Shown: positions 44,178 to 51,761 of the stretch, piece by piece
How positions within the stretch are numbered: the first letter of the stretch is position 1
Layout of the letters: each line of letters opens with the position of its first letter
NCBI GenBank assembly: GCA_016280395.1
Contig: JAEEGQ010000005.1
Span: forward strand, 1 to 54,500
Length of the DNA: 54,500 bases
Direction: 5' to 3'
From: Lachnospiraceae bacterium
GTDB taxonomy: Bacteria > Bacillota > Clostridia > Lachnospirales > Lachnospiraceae
Notes under the pieces: generated by a model
Database searches by the model: none
Seen by the model: the letters and a program-made list of their open reading frames with translations, nothing else
What the model was told of the DNA's origin: nothing
Position numbers and translations under genes: made by a program

Positions 44178-44209
44178 AAATTCCGGATAATATGGTCCGG
44201 AATTTTTTT
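44178..44209 (+). terminator. Intrinsic terminator of the BlaI-type gene
   Basis: AAATTCCGGA/TCCGGAATTT with an 8-nt loop, followed by a run of seven T. Confidence 0.92.
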
Positions 44210-44268
44210 ATGAAAACCTCCGGGTGATATATTTAAGAAATTTTGCACGGTAACACAAAGTAAAATTG

Positions 44269-44297
44269 TTGTAACGAAAATAAAAAAAGTGTAAAAT
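44269..44297 (+). promoter_or_regulatory. Candidate promoter in the recombinase upstream region
   Basis: TTGTAA (44269-44274), a 17-bp spacer and TAAAAT (44292-44297). It would give a leader of about 180 nt that contains the dif-like inverted repeat. The rest of the 44210-44483 gap is AT-rich with no ORF. Confidence 0.45.
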
Positions 44298-44366
44298 AAA
44301 AACGTGAAACACAGGGTGAAAAGCTTGAAAATATGCGTGTAAGAGTGTTTTGGGGATATATCTATT

Positions 44367-44394
44367 ATTTCGCTAAATCCATGTTTAACGCAAA
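44367..44394. other. dif-like inverted repeat (11-6-11)
   Basis: Left arm ATTTCGCTAAA (44367-44377), 6-bp centre TCCATG, right arm TTTAACGCAAA (44384-44394). The arms match as inverted repeats at 8 of 11 positions. This is the geometry of Xer recombination sites, and it lies 90 bp upstream of a tyrosine recombinase gene. The site identity is inferred. Confidence 0.45.
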
Positions 44395-44483
44395 ATAAAG
44401 CACATTTTTCCGGCCAAAGTGCCTTATAATACATACTCCGTTCTTTTGAATAAATTATATATAAATACTAAAAAGGATCTGCA

Positions 44484-45542
44484 ATGGCTAATCTGACATA
44501 TAAACAACAAAGCGATAATAAATATATTAAACAGCTTCGGGAACTTGAAAAAAAGCTGCCGGCTTTTTGTGTGCAGTTTTTTACCGGGATCGATCTGACG
44601 ACGGCTCCCCGAACCCAGGTTGCGTATGCCACGGATCTTAAGACATTTTTTGAATATATAAAGCTGAATTATGCCGAATATGCCGATAAAGACATACATG
44701 ATTATCCTTTGAAGCTGCTGACGGATCTTAAGGCTCAGGATTTCGAACAGTTTGTACAATATGTCAAGCTTTACAGCGACGAGGAAGGCCGCGATGTTGT
44801 GAACCACGAACGCGGTATAAAACGTAAACTTTCTGCGATCAGATGTATGTACAACTATTTCCATAAAAACCGGCTCATCTCGGAAAATCCCGTTTTGCAG
44901 GTAAATATGCCCAAATTGCATGATAAGGCAATTATACGGTTTGAGCCGGAAGAAACCGCTGATTTCCTTGATCAGGTCGAAAACGGCGATATGCTGACGA
45001 AAAAACAACAGCAATTCCATGAAAAGCTTGGGACAAGGGATCTTGCCATATTTACGCTGCTTCTTGGGACAGGTATCCGTGTATCCGAATGTGTCGGACT
45101 TGACCTTCAGGATGTAGATATTAAAAACAGCAGGATAAAGGTCACCAGAAAAGGCGGTTACGAGGCATTTGTATATTTCGGGGACGAGGTACTCTCCGCT
45201 CTTATACCCTATTTAGAGGAAAGAAAAGGGATAATACCTGAAAGCGGCCATGAAAACGCATTGTTTTTATCAAGCAGGAAAAGACGCATCTGTGTAAGAA
45301 ATATCGAATATATGGTCAAAAAATATGCTTTGCCGGTAACGCCCGGTAAAAAGATCACTCCGCATAAATTAAGAAGTACCTATGGTACGACCCTGTACCA
45401 GGAAACAGGCGATATCTATCTTGTGGCGGATGTACTCGGACACAAGGATGTAAATACCACCAAGAAGCATTACGCGGCAATTGAAGACGACCGCAGACGC
45501 CAGGCAAGGAATATAGTCAAATTACGTGAAAAGAAGGATTAA
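44484..45542 (+). CDS. Tyrosine recombinase, XerS-like
   Basis: A 352-residue tyrosine recombinase. The catalytic set is visible: Arg in GTGIRVSECVGLDL (about 195), Lys in VTRKGG (about 222), HKLR (about 296-299), His/Lys in LGHKDVNTTKKHY (about 322-334) with the nucleophilic Tyr. The length and the segment LTKKQQQFHEKLGTRDLAIFTLLL resemble the single-recombinase XerS of streptococci (about 356 residues) more than the 300-residue XerC/XerD. The N-terminal SAM-like core-binding domain spans about 20-140. Role is either chromosome dimer resolution or an integrase-type function. Confidence 0.88.
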   Translation: MANLTYKQQSDNKYIKQLRELEKKLPAFCVQFFTGIDLTTAPRTQVAYATDLKTFFEYIKLNYAEYADKDIHDYPLKLLTDLKAQDFEQFVQYVKLYSDEEGRDVVNHERGIKRKLSAIRCMYNYFHKNRLISENPVLQVNMPKLHDKAIIRFEPEETADFLDQVENGDMLTKKQQQFHEKLGTRDLAIFTLLLGTGIRVSECVGLDLQDVDIKNSRIKVTRKGGYEAFVYFGDEVLSALIPYLEERKGIIPESGHENALFLSSRKRRICVRNIEYMVKKYALPVTPGKKITPHKLRSTYGTTLYQETGDIYLVADVLGHKDVNTTKKHYAAIEDDRRRQARNIVKLREKKD

Positions 45543-45551
45543 GGGCAAAAT

Positions 45552-46274
45552 ATGGATCTGCAGCACCTTATGAGCCTTGCAAGGAAGGCTATCGATGATT
45601 ATAAGATGATAGAGGAAGGCGACAGGATCGCCGTAGGCATATCAGGAGGCAAGGACAGCCTTGCGCTCCTGTATGCTTTAGCGGGATTGAGAAGGTTTTA
45701 TCCGAAAAGGTTTGAACTTGAAGCTGTTACTGTTAATGTAGGCTTTGAAAATATGGATTTCACGCCTGTAAAAAAGCTCTGCGAGGAGCTTGAAGTCAAT
45801 TATACCGTTATCGACACGGATATCAAAAAGATCGTTTTCGATCTGAGGAAGGAATCCAATCCATGCTCCTTGTGTTCGAAAATGCGCAAGGGAGCTTTTA
45901 ATGACAAGATACGTGAACTGGGCTGTAACAAGCTGGCATATGCGCATCATAAGGATGATGTTATAGATACTTCTCTTCTCTCACTTATATTCAGCGGAAA
46001 ATATGAGACTTTTGCACCTGTGACATACCTTGACAGGACAGACCTTACTCTCATACGGCCTTTGATATATGTTGAGGAATGTAATATAACAGGGTTCGCG
46101 AACAAATATTCACTGCACGTCGTAAAGAGCACCTGCCCTGAAGATAAACAGACAAAACGCGAATATATCAAGCAGTTGATAAAAAAACTTGAAGCGGATG
46201 CGCCCGGAACAAGATTAAGGCTGTTTTCCGCAATAAATACGGGGATATTCGAAACATGGAAGAAGCCCGAATAA
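45552..46274 (+). CDS. TtcA/TilS-family ATP pyrophosphatase, tRNA 2-thiocytidine synthesis type
   Basis: A 240-residue N-type ATP pyrophosphatase. The PP-loop GISGGKDSLALLYAL (about residues 29-43) and the CxxC of NPCSLCSKMRKG (about 100-110) match the TtcA group, which thiolates C32 of tRNA through an iron-sulphur cluster; the distal cysteine near KSTCPEDKQ (about 200) fits the third ligand. It is shorter than E. coli TtcA (about 310). It lies 9 bp after the recombinase. Substrate is inferred from family only. Confidence 0.86.
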   Translation: MDLQHLMSLARKAIDDYKMIEEGDRIAVGISGGKDSLALLYALAGLRRFYPKRFELEAVTVNVGFENMDFTPVKKLCEELEVNYTVIDTDIKKIVFDLRKESNPCSLCSKMRKGAFNDKIRELGCNKLAYAHHKDDVIDTSLLSLIFSGKYETFAPVTYLDRTDLTLIRPLIYVEECNITGFANKYSLHVVKSTCPEDKQTKREYIKQLIKKLEADAPGTRLRLFSAINTGIFETWKKPE

Positions 46275-46364
46275 ACCGGAAAAACAAAACCGAAAGAAAC
46301 CCAAAGAATCCGACCGAAATCGAATAACCCCGGATAACCCGGAATAAATCCTGCATAAGAACGT

Positions 46365-46778
46365 TCAGTCAGCCTGAGACTTGGACTGTATTGAAACGGG
46401 AATTATTATGTAATTGCCGGCGTAGATCTTGCCGTTGCGGATATTGTTTGTTTTTTCGATGGCTTTGACAAGCTCGGGGATACTGGGATAGTCTTCCGAA
46501 ATATACTTTCCTGCTATGTCCCAAAGGGTGTCTCCGGACTTGATCTCGTAGGAAACAAAGCCTTTTGTGCCTGTTTTAAGCTGGTTGGCATTGGCATGGA
46601 TGCTCTTTGCAAGGAAAAATGCCGTAAAGAAGAAAACGATGACAGCAACAAGAAGGATCAATACAGTCCTTCTGTCCGGTGCGAAAATGTTTGATCTTGA
46701 GGATCTTTGTGCTGCGGAACGCATCCTGCGGATCTGTCTCTTCTCTTTTGCCGTGTAATCAAAAAATAATTCTTCCAT
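46365..46778 (-). CDS. LysM-domain membrane protein, YneA-like SOS division inhibitor candidate
   Basis: A 137-residue protein with an N-terminal cytoplasmic basic part, one membrane helix (about 38-60, VLILLVAVIVFFFTAFFLA) and an extracytoplasmic LysM domain (about 76-130; YEIKSGDTLWDIAGKY through GNYIIIPV). The architecture and divergent position from lexA are those of Bacillus YneA, which delays division during SOS. Its own promoter contains a LexA box in the spacer (see below). SD GGAGG precedes the ATG by five bases. The function is inferred from architecture and context. Confidence 0.85.
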   Translation of the reverse strand: MEELFFDYTAKEKRQIRRMRSAAQRSSRSNIFAPDRRTVLILLVAVIVFFFTAFFLAKSIHANANQLKTGTKGFVSYEIKSGDTLWDIAGKYISEDYPSIPELVKAIEKTNNIRNGKIYAGNYIIIPVSIQSKSQAD

Positions 46779-46797
46779 GTGAACCTCCGGTATAAAA

Positions 46798-46811
46798 CGA
46801 ACGCTTTTTCG
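46798..46811. promoter_or_regulatory. LexA box 1
   Basis: CGAACGCTTTTTCG, one mismatch to GAAC-N4-GTTC in its core. It lies in the leader of the YneA-like gene. Confidence 0.6.
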
Positions 46812-46840
46812 AACAGATCATATATGTACGGGAACATAAA

Positions 46841-46854
46841 CGAACAAATATTCT
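46841..46854. promoter_or_regulatory. LexA box 2
   Basis: CGAACAAATATTCT, core GAAC-AAAT-ATTC, one mismatch to the Gram-positive consensus. It lies downstream of the YneA-like -10 box. Confidence 0.6.
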
Positions 46855-46871
46855 ATCGAATGTCTGTTTGT

Positions 46872-46900
46872 ATTATACGAACATATTTTCGAAAAGTCAA
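46872..46900 (-). promoter_or_regulatory. Promoter of the YneA-like gene
   Basis: On the minus strand: TTGACT (46900-46895), a 17-bp spacer and a perfect TATAAT (46877-46872). A LexA box fills the spacer. Confidence 0.85.
46878..46891. promoter_or_regulatory. LexA box 3, in the YneA-like promoter spacer
   Basis: CGAACATATTTTCG lies exactly between the -35 and -10 boxes of the minus-strand promoter, where a bound repressor would block RNA polymerase. Confidence 0.75.
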
Positions 46901-46919
46901 TAGGTTTTTTAAAAAATAT

Positions 46920-46933
46920 CGAACATTTTTTCG
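46920..46933. promoter_or_regulatory. LexA box 4, at the lexA promoter
   Basis: CGAACATTTTTTCG ends 9 bp before the lexA -35 box, consistent with autoregulation. Confidence 0.7.
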
Positions 46934-46942
46934 AAAAAGGCT

Positions 46943-46971
46943 TTGACATTTAATCCCGGAAGTGGTATTAT
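46943..46971 (+). promoter_or_regulatory. Promoter of lexA
   Basis: TTGACA (46943-46948), a 17-bp spacer and TATTAT (46966-46971). Confidence 0.85.
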
Positions 46972-47007
46972 CTTTTTAGAATCAAACAAATGTTTATGGA
47001 GGTATAC

Positions 47008-47616
47008 ATGTCCGAAAAAGGTTCAAAACAGAAAGAGATACTTGAATTCATTAAACAGTTCATCCTGGATAAAGGCTATCCGCCGACGGTAAGGGATATC
47101 GGCATCGGTGTTAACCTCAAGTCCACCGCTTCGGTCCACTTCCATCTCCAGCAGCTTGAGAAGAACGGTCAGATCAGGAGGGATCCCGCAAAGCCCCGTA
47201 CGATAGAGATCGTAGATGATGAATTCAATCTTCAGGGACGCGAGCTTGTAAACGTTCCGATGATTGGTACCGTTACTGCGGGACAGCCTATCCTTGCTGT
47301 CGAAAATATAAACGGCTACTTCCCCATTCCGGTTGAATACATGCCAAACACCGATACTTTCATGCTTAATGTAAAGGGCGACAGCATGATAAATGCCGGC
47401 ATTTTCAGCGGAGACCAGATCCTTGTCCAGAAACAGTCTCATGCAAACAACGGTGATATCGTCGTTGCACTTATCGAAGATTCAGTTACCGTAAAGACTT
47501 TCTATAAAGAAAACGGCCATTACAGGCTTCAGCCCGAAAATGATTATATGGCACCGATAATCGTTGATGAATGCGAAATCCTCGGTAAAGTGATCGGCCT
47601 CTGGCGCATGTTCTGA
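47008..47616 (+). CDS. lexA: SOS repressor LexA
   Basis: A 203-residue repressor that self-cleaves when RecA is activated. The N-terminal winged helix has GYPPTVRDIGIGVNLKSTASVHFHLQQLEKNG in the first 60 residues. The Ala-Gly cleavage site is in VTAGQPI (about 85). The catalytic Ser is in GDSMINAGIFSGD (about 122) and the Lys in VTVKTFYKE (about 160). ATG 47008 is preferred to the in-frame ATG at 46990 because GGAGGT sits just upstream of it. Confidence 0.97.
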   Translation: MSEKGSKQKEILEFIKQFILDKGYPPTVRDIGIGVNLKSTASVHFHLQQLEKNGQIRRDPAKPRTIEIVDDEFNLQGRELVNVPMIGTVTAGQPILAVENINGYFPIPVEYMPNTDTFMLNVKGDSMINAGIFSGDQILVQKQSHANNGDIVVALIEDSVTVKTFYKENGHYRLQPENDYMAPIIVDECEILGKVIGLWRMF

Positions 47617-47704
47617 ATCGAACATGCCGCGCAGGCTGTCTTGTGTTGTCTTTTAAGTGTCACGCAGGTTGTTTCGAGTCGCGTATCTTACACCGTATCA
47701 TTTT

Positions 47705-47759
47705 CATATTGCAAAAAAGCTGCAAGGCATTGAGCCCTGCAGCCTTATTTTTCAATATG
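47705..47759. terminator. Bidirectional terminator between lexA and rsfS
   Basis: An extended inverted repeat with outer CATATTG (47705-47711)/CAATATG (47753-47759) and inner GCTGCA/TGCAGC (47719-47724 with 47738-47743). It has a T-rich run on each side (ATTTTT on plus, TTTTTT on minus), fitting convergent genes. The rest of the 47617-47833 gap holds nothing else I can support. Confidence 0.8.
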
Positions 47760-47833
47760 ATATTATCATAACGGATCAAAACCCAACCGGAAAATACATA
47801 AAGAGAAACACTTCCCCCTTCCGGTCTTCCTCT

Positions 47834-48187
47834 TTACAGTTCCTCGGGTTTTAAGTCTTTACCGTCTTTCCAGATGCGTTCAATGTCATAGAATGACCTG
47901 TCATCCCTGTTGAACACATGCACTATTACTTCGCCGTAATCAAGAAGGATCCATCCGCTTGTCTGCTTGTCTCCTTCTATACGTCTTGTCTCATACCCGG
48001 CTTTGAGCATCTCGTACTCGATATTGTCGACTATCGCATCGACCTGTGGCTGGTTATTGCCGTTAGTCACGATAAAATAATCGGCTATAACGGATAATCC
48101 GCTTATGTCGATTATCTTTATATCGCATCCCTGCTTTGCATCAGCAGCCCGGTATATGATCTTTGCCATTTCGGCAGCTCTGTTCAT
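47834..48187 (-). CDS. rsfS: Ribosomal silencing factor RsfS
   Basis: A 117-residue YbeB/Iojap family protein that binds L14 and prevents subunit joining when nutrients are scarce. Seen: KQGCDIKIIDISGLSVIADYFIVTNGNN and WILLDYGEVIVHVFNRDDRSFYDIERIW, both diagnostic. SD GGAGG before the ATG. The 120-bp gap to yqeK contains no ORF. Confidence 0.96.
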   Translation of the reverse strand: MNRAAEMAKIIYRAADAKQGCDIKIIDISGLSVIADYFIVTNGNNQPQVDAIVDNIEYEMLKAGYETRRIEGDKQTSGWILLDYGEVIVHVFNRDDRSFYDIERIWKDGKDLKPEEL

Positions 48188-48308
48188 TTTACAACCTCCG
48201 TGTTTGGGGTATCTTTAACTTTAACGGCATATTTTGTCTTAAGAGATCTCATCCAAGAGTTCTCATTTAAGTTATTTCATCTGATAGATCTCATTCCTTA
48301 ACCAAAGA

Positions 48309-48950
48309 TCATCTTTCCGATATCAGCTTTTCAAAATATGCTACCGTTTCGTATGCCTGCGCGGTAACGACTTTCCCGCAGCCTTCAAGATAATCGATGA
48401 TCGCTTTGTCCATAAGATATATGGACATGTCAAGATCAAGGAATGCAAGCCGTCTGATCTCGCTTAAGGGCGGTTCCATGTCAAAGGAACGCATTGGCTC
48501 GATATGATCCGCAATATGTATGGCCTTTTCAAGGAAAGACATTCCGGCGCGCCCGTCGGTGTGATGGGCGATGGCATTAAGGATATCCGGATCCGTTATG
48601 CCGTATTCCTTCGCTGCCATATCAGCGCCGACGATACCGTGAAGCGTTGGCGTATATTTTTCGGCATCCTTCGGAACCTCAAGCCCGTTTTCCCTGCAAT
48701 AAACAAGGAATTCCTCACCGTACATGAACTTCGCGCAGTCATGCAAAAGCCCTGCATAAAGGAACGGCATCAGATCCTGTACTCCGTTATACATGGCAAT
48801 GGAAGCAGCCGTATAAGCCACGGCATGGCTGTGTTCAAGGCGTTTTGCCGAAAGCTTTTTTGACAGCATCTCGGAAAGTTCTGCCAGAGTATATAAATAC
48901 TTCTGTTCGCCTTTATTTGCTCCGTTCCAGGAGTCGGGATACTTTCCCAT
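48309..48950 (-). CDS. yqeK: HD-domain hydrolase YqeK (diadenosine tetraphosphatase family)
   Basis: A 213-residue HD-domain protein; characterised YqeK enzymes split Ap4A symmetrically. The metal motif is visible: LEHSHAVAYTAASIA, then AGLLHDCAKFM and later HGIVGADMA and HHTDGRAGMSFLEKAIHIADHIEP. The frame is open another 53 codons upstream but that part overlaps yhbY, so the ATG at 48950 after GGAGGG is chosen. The usual upstream partner nadD is missing here. Confidence 0.9.
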   Translation of the reverse strand: MGKYPDSWNGANKGEQKYLYTLAELSEMLSKKLSAKRLEHSHAVAYTAASIAMYNGVQDLMPFLYAGLLHDCAKFMYGEEFLVYCRENGLEVPKDAEKYTPTLHGIVGADMAAKEYGITDPDILNAIAHHTDGRAGMSFLEKAIHIADHIEPMRSFDMEPPLSEIRRLAFLDLDMSIYLMDKAIIDYLEGCGKVVTAQAYETVAYFEKLISER

Positions 48951-48969
48951 ATATGGATCCCTCCGGTGA

Positions 48970-49266
48970 TCACTTGGGCAGGACGATCTTTCGCTGTTTC
49001 GGATCCTTTGCTGCCCTGTAAAGAACGATCTTGCGGCCGATAACCTGGACACATGCGGATCGTGTCCGGTTTTCGAGCATGATCCCAACTTCTTTCGGTT
49101 CTGTCTCACAGTTTTTCAGCACATTGATCTTTATGAGCTCACGCGCCTCCAAAGCCTCGGAAATGGCATTTACGAGCTCGGGTGTTACATCTGCCTTGCC
49201 TACCTGGAAAATGGGCTCTAAAGAGCTTGCAAGGCTTTTTAAGTAGGAACGTTGTTTGCTTGTCAT
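48970..49266 (-). CDS. yhbY: YhbY-family RNA-binding protein (CRM domain)
   Basis: A 98-residue CRS1/YhbY domain protein that associates with pre-50S particles. Seen: MTSKQRSYLKSLASSLEPIFQVGK at the N-terminus and a GxxG-like loop replaced by KNCETEPKEVG. It lies 11 bp after obgE, in the standard obgE-yhbY order. Confidence 0.94.
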   Translation of the reverse strand: MTSKQRSYLKSLASSLEPIFQVGKADVTPELVNAISEALEARELIKINVLKNCETEPKEVGIMLENRTRSACVQVIGRKIVLYRAAKDPKQRKIVLPK

Positions 49267-49277
49267 AAATCCTCACA

Positions 49278-50570
49278 TTACTTGTAATAATCGAATTTCA
49301 GCCCGTACATGCGGACGGTATCGCCTTCATTAATACCAAGTTTTTCGAGCTCTTCGAGAATTCCGTTGTTCTTTAAGAAGTTCTGGAAGAATTCAAAGCC
49401 CTTTTCTGTATCAATATTCGTGTAACCGAGCATCCTTTCGATACGAGGGCCTTCAACAACATATTCGTTGTTTTCGGCATCATATTCAACGGTATACGGG
49501 TCGGAAAGCTTCGGAGTCATCTCCTCCGGGAAGAATTCCTGCTCGAATACGATGTTTTCATTTTTTATACCCCCAAGCGTCTCGCTGATCTTAAAAAGCA
49601 GTTCTCTTATGCCTTTTCCGCTGACGGCGGATATCGCATAAACAGGGTATTGTTCCCCGGCGAAAGCCTCTTTTATCTTTGCGACGACAGCATCGGCCTC
49701 TTCGTCGGACATTACATCCATTTTGTTGGCAGCGATGATCTGGGGTTTTTTTGCAAGATCGGCATTGTATCTTAATAATTCGCTGTTGATGATCTTAATA
49801 TCCTCTATGGGATCGCGGCCTTCAACAGATGAACCGTCCACAAGATGCACAAGCACCTTTGTCCTTTCGATATGCTTTAAGAACTCATGACCGAGACCGA
49901 CGCCGTCGGCAGCTCCCTCGATCAGTCCCGGAATATCGGCGATAACAAAGCCCTTTTTGTTTTCAAGGTCCACAACCCCGAGGTTGGGATTTAATGTTGT
50001 AAAATGATAATTTGCGATCTTTGGACGCGCATTTGTTACAGCGGCAAGAAATGTGGACTTACCGACATTGGGAAAGCCGATGAGGCCGACATCTGCGATC
50101 ACCTTGAGTTCAAGGATGACATTCAGCTCTTTGGCCTCCTGACCGGGCTGCGCATACTTAGGAACCTGCATCGTTGGAGTTGCATAATGCTGGTTGCCTT
50201 TTCCGCCGCGTCCGCCTTTAAGGATGGTCTGACGAAGGTTGTCGTGGGACATGTCGGCAATGACTTTCCCGGACTCTTCCTCCTTGATGACCGTTCCTTC
50301 GGGTACTTTTATGACGATATCCTCACCGTTCTGGCCGGAACAGTTGTTGCCTTTGCCGTTTTCACCGTTCCCCGCGCAGTATTTCCTGATAAAACGGAAT
50401 TCGGTAAGCGTGTTTAAGCCTTTATCGACTTCAAAGATGACGTCTCCGCCTCTTCCGCCGTCGCCGCCGTTGGGGCCGCCCGCAGCCACAAACTTTTCCC
50501 TGCGGAAAGCCACGCAGCCGTCGCCGCCTTTGCCGGATCTTATGTAGATTTTTGCGATATCACAGAACAT
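49278..50570 (-). CDS. obgE: GTPase ObgE
   Basis: A 430-residue Obg GTPase acting in ribosome assembly and stress control. The glycine-rich Obg fold (residues 1-158; GGPNGGDGGRGGDV) is followed by the GTPase domain with [12 protein letters not shown] (about 166), DIPGLIEGAADG and NKMD. A C-terminal OCT domain (about 350-428) is present, as in the Firmicutes type. Confidence 0.97.
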   Translation of the reverse strand: MFCDIAKIYIRSGKGGDGCVAFRREKFVAAGGPNGGDGGRGGDVIFEVDKGLNTLTEFRFIRKYCAGNGENGKGNNCSGQNGEDIVIKVPEGTVIKEEESGKVIADMSHDNLRQTILKGGRGGKGNQHYATPTMQVPKYAQPGQEAKELNVILELKVIADVGLIGFPNVGKSTFLAAVTNARPKIANYHFTTLNPNLGVVDLENKKGFVIADIPGLIEGAADGVGLGHEFLKHIERTKVLVHLVDGSSVEGRDPIEDIKIINSELLRYNADLAKKPQIIAANKMDVMSDEEADAVVAKIKEAFAGEQYPVYAISAVSGKGIRELLFKISETLGGIKNENIVFEQEFFPEEMTPKLSDPYTVEYDAENNEYVVEGPRIERMLGYTNIDTEKGFEFFQNFLKNNGILEELEKLGINEGDTVRMYGLKFDYYK

Positions 50571-50592
50571 AAAGAATACCTCGTATCCACTC

Positions 50593-50629
50593 TAAAACAA
50601 CGAAACCCTGAAAGAACTTCAGGGTTTCG
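50593..50629 (-). terminator. Terminator or attenuator after rpmA
   Basis: A perfect 12-bp stem CGAAACCCTGAA/TTCAGGGTTTCG (50601-50612 with 50618-50629). On the minus strand it is followed by TTGTTTTAG. It lies between rpmA and obgE and may only partly stop transcription. Confidence 0.7.
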
Positions 50630-50641
50630 GGTCAATTGCGA

Positions 50642-50929
50642 TTATTTGGACTCAACCGGATAAACAGAAGCCTGCTTCTTGTCTCTTCCAAGCCGTTCAA
50701 ATCTTAATACACCGTCTGTTAAAGCGTAGAGCGTATCATCTCCGCCGCGGCCGACATTAAGACCGGGATGGATCTTTGTACCGCGCTGACGGTATAAAAT
50801 ATTACCTGCAACTACGAACTGTCCGTCTGCTCTCTTTGCCCCAAGTCTCTTGGACTCGGAATCACGGCCGTTCTTTGTAGAACCGACACCCTTTTTATGA
50901 GCGAAAAACTGAAGGTTCAAACGTAACAT
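50642..50929 (-). CDS. rpmA: 50S ribosomal protein L27, with N-terminal leader
   Basis: A 95-residue L27. The true start is the ATG at 50929 after AGGAGGTG; the frame is open 19 codons further but that overlaps prp. The N-terminus [14 protein letters not shown] carries the Firmicutes leader that the Prp protease removes after LNLQFF, exposing the tail that reaches the peptidyl transferase centre. [19 protein letters not shown] follows as in other L27 proteins. Confidence 0.97.
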   Translation of the reverse strand: MLRLNLQFFAHKKGVGSTKNGRDSESKRLGAKRADGQFVVAGNILYRQRGTKIHPGLNVGRGGDDTLYALTDGVLRFERLGRDKKQASVYPVESK

Positions 50930-50933
50930 CTCA

Positions 50934-51266
50934 TTACACCTCCTTATGGTTTTGACTCTTCTTGATCTCAATATACTTTTTGCCATATTCCGATCTTACG
51001 GATTCAAGGCCCATTAACAGTGTGTTCAACAGCAGAGCCGCGTTACTGCCGGGATCCTCGATCCTAAAATCGATGGCGCCTTTTTCGTCCGCCTGATAAG
51101 CTATTTTGTCTTCCGTAAACTTTTCGACAGCGTTTATCGTATTTATGACGAGCATTGAAACCGAAGCACAGATTATATCCTTTCCGGCTCTTGCAAATCC
51201 TGCATGGCCTTTAAGGTTAAAGCCTGTAATATGCCCGTCTTCGAAGAAAAATTCAGCTTTGATCAT
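50934..51266 (-). CDS. prp: Ribosomal-processing cysteine protease Prp
   Basis: A 110-residue protease that cleaves the L27 leader. The catalytic His is in [10 protein letters not shown] (about 21) and the Cys in [11 protein letters not shown] (about 33). The gene sits between rplU and rpmA, the standard place, and its substrate (L27 with a LNLQFF leader) is encoded 5 bp downstream. Confidence 0.95.
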   Translation of the reverse strand: MIKAEFFFEDGHITGFNLKGHAGFARAGKDIICASVSMLVINTINAVEKFTEDKIAYQADEKGAIDFRIEDPGSNAALLLNTLLMGLESVRSEYGKKYIEIKKSQNHKEV

Positions 51267-51286
51267 GGGAGCACCTGTTCACAAAC

Positions 51287-51595
51287 TTATGCGTTGATCT
51301 TGTCGATCTTAACTTTTGTATACTGCTGTCTGTGACCGTTTTTCTTGTGGTAACCGCTTTTTCTCTTGTATCTGTAAACGATGACCTTTTTGCCTTTGCC
51401 GTTCTCAAGAACTGTAGCGGAAACGCTTGCGCCTGCTACGGTAGGGGTACCGAGAACTATGCCGTCATTATTTACTGCAAGAACCTGATCGAATGTAACC
51501 TGTGCGCCTTCTTCTGCGCCAAGCTTCTCAACCTTAAGCACATCACCTTCGGCAACCTTGTACTGCTTGCCGCCTGTTGCTATAATGGCATACAT
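51287..51595 (-). CDS. rplU: 50S ribosomal protein L21
   Basis: A 102-residue L21 beginning [20 protein letters not shown]. Two in-frame ATGs lie 6 bp apart (51601 and 51595); the second has better spacing from AGGAGG and matches the family N-terminus. C-terminal [11 protein letters not shown] is typical. Confidence 0.97.
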   Translation of the reverse strand: MYAIIATGGKQYKVAEGDVLKVEKLGAEEGAQVTFDQVLAVNNDGIVLGTPTVAGASVSATVLENGKGKKVIVYRYKRKSGYHKKNGHRQQYTKVKIDKINA

Positions 51596-51601
51596 ATCCA
51601 T

Positions 51602-51704
51602 GCTCCTCCTTACTATCCGTCATGAAACGGATTTACTCGCCAATTACGGTGCGCAGCCGATCCTAAAAAAGGGCATGCGACTTAAACCTCATTGTGCGGC
51701 ACAC
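51602..51704 (-). promoter_or_regulatory. rplU leader, possible L21 autoregulatory leader
   Basis: About 100 nt between the promoter and the rplU start. A hairpin ATCCGT/ACGGAT (51615-51632) ends just before the ribosome binding site, and TGCGCAGCCGAT upstream could form a second one. An L21 leader RNA is known in Firmicutes, but I cannot verify the consensus here. Confidence 0.4.
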
Positions 51705-51710
51705 TATAGA

Positions 51711-51739
51711 AACTTAACACAGCCAAATACTTTTGTCAA
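51711..51739 (-). promoter_or_regulatory. Promoter of rplU-prp-rpmA
   Basis: On the minus strand: TTGACA (51739-51734), a 17-bp spacer and TAAGTT (51716-51711). Confidence 0.65.
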
Positions 51740-51761
51740 GCTCTTTTTTGATGTTTTTGCG

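Noticed and set aside
44400-44455. A streptococcal difSL-like match starting ATTTTTCCG
   Set aside because: Only the first nine bases resemble the remembered difSL; the spacing and second arm do not fit. The 44367-44394 repeat is a better candidate.
46857-46870. A fifth LexA box, CGAATGTCTGTTTG
   Set aside because: Both half-sites deviate from GAAC/GTTC, so it is too weak to list.
48951-49109. N-terminal extension of YqeK as a nadD remnant
   Set aside because: The extra 53 codons lie over yhbY in another frame and show no nucleotidyltransferase motif.
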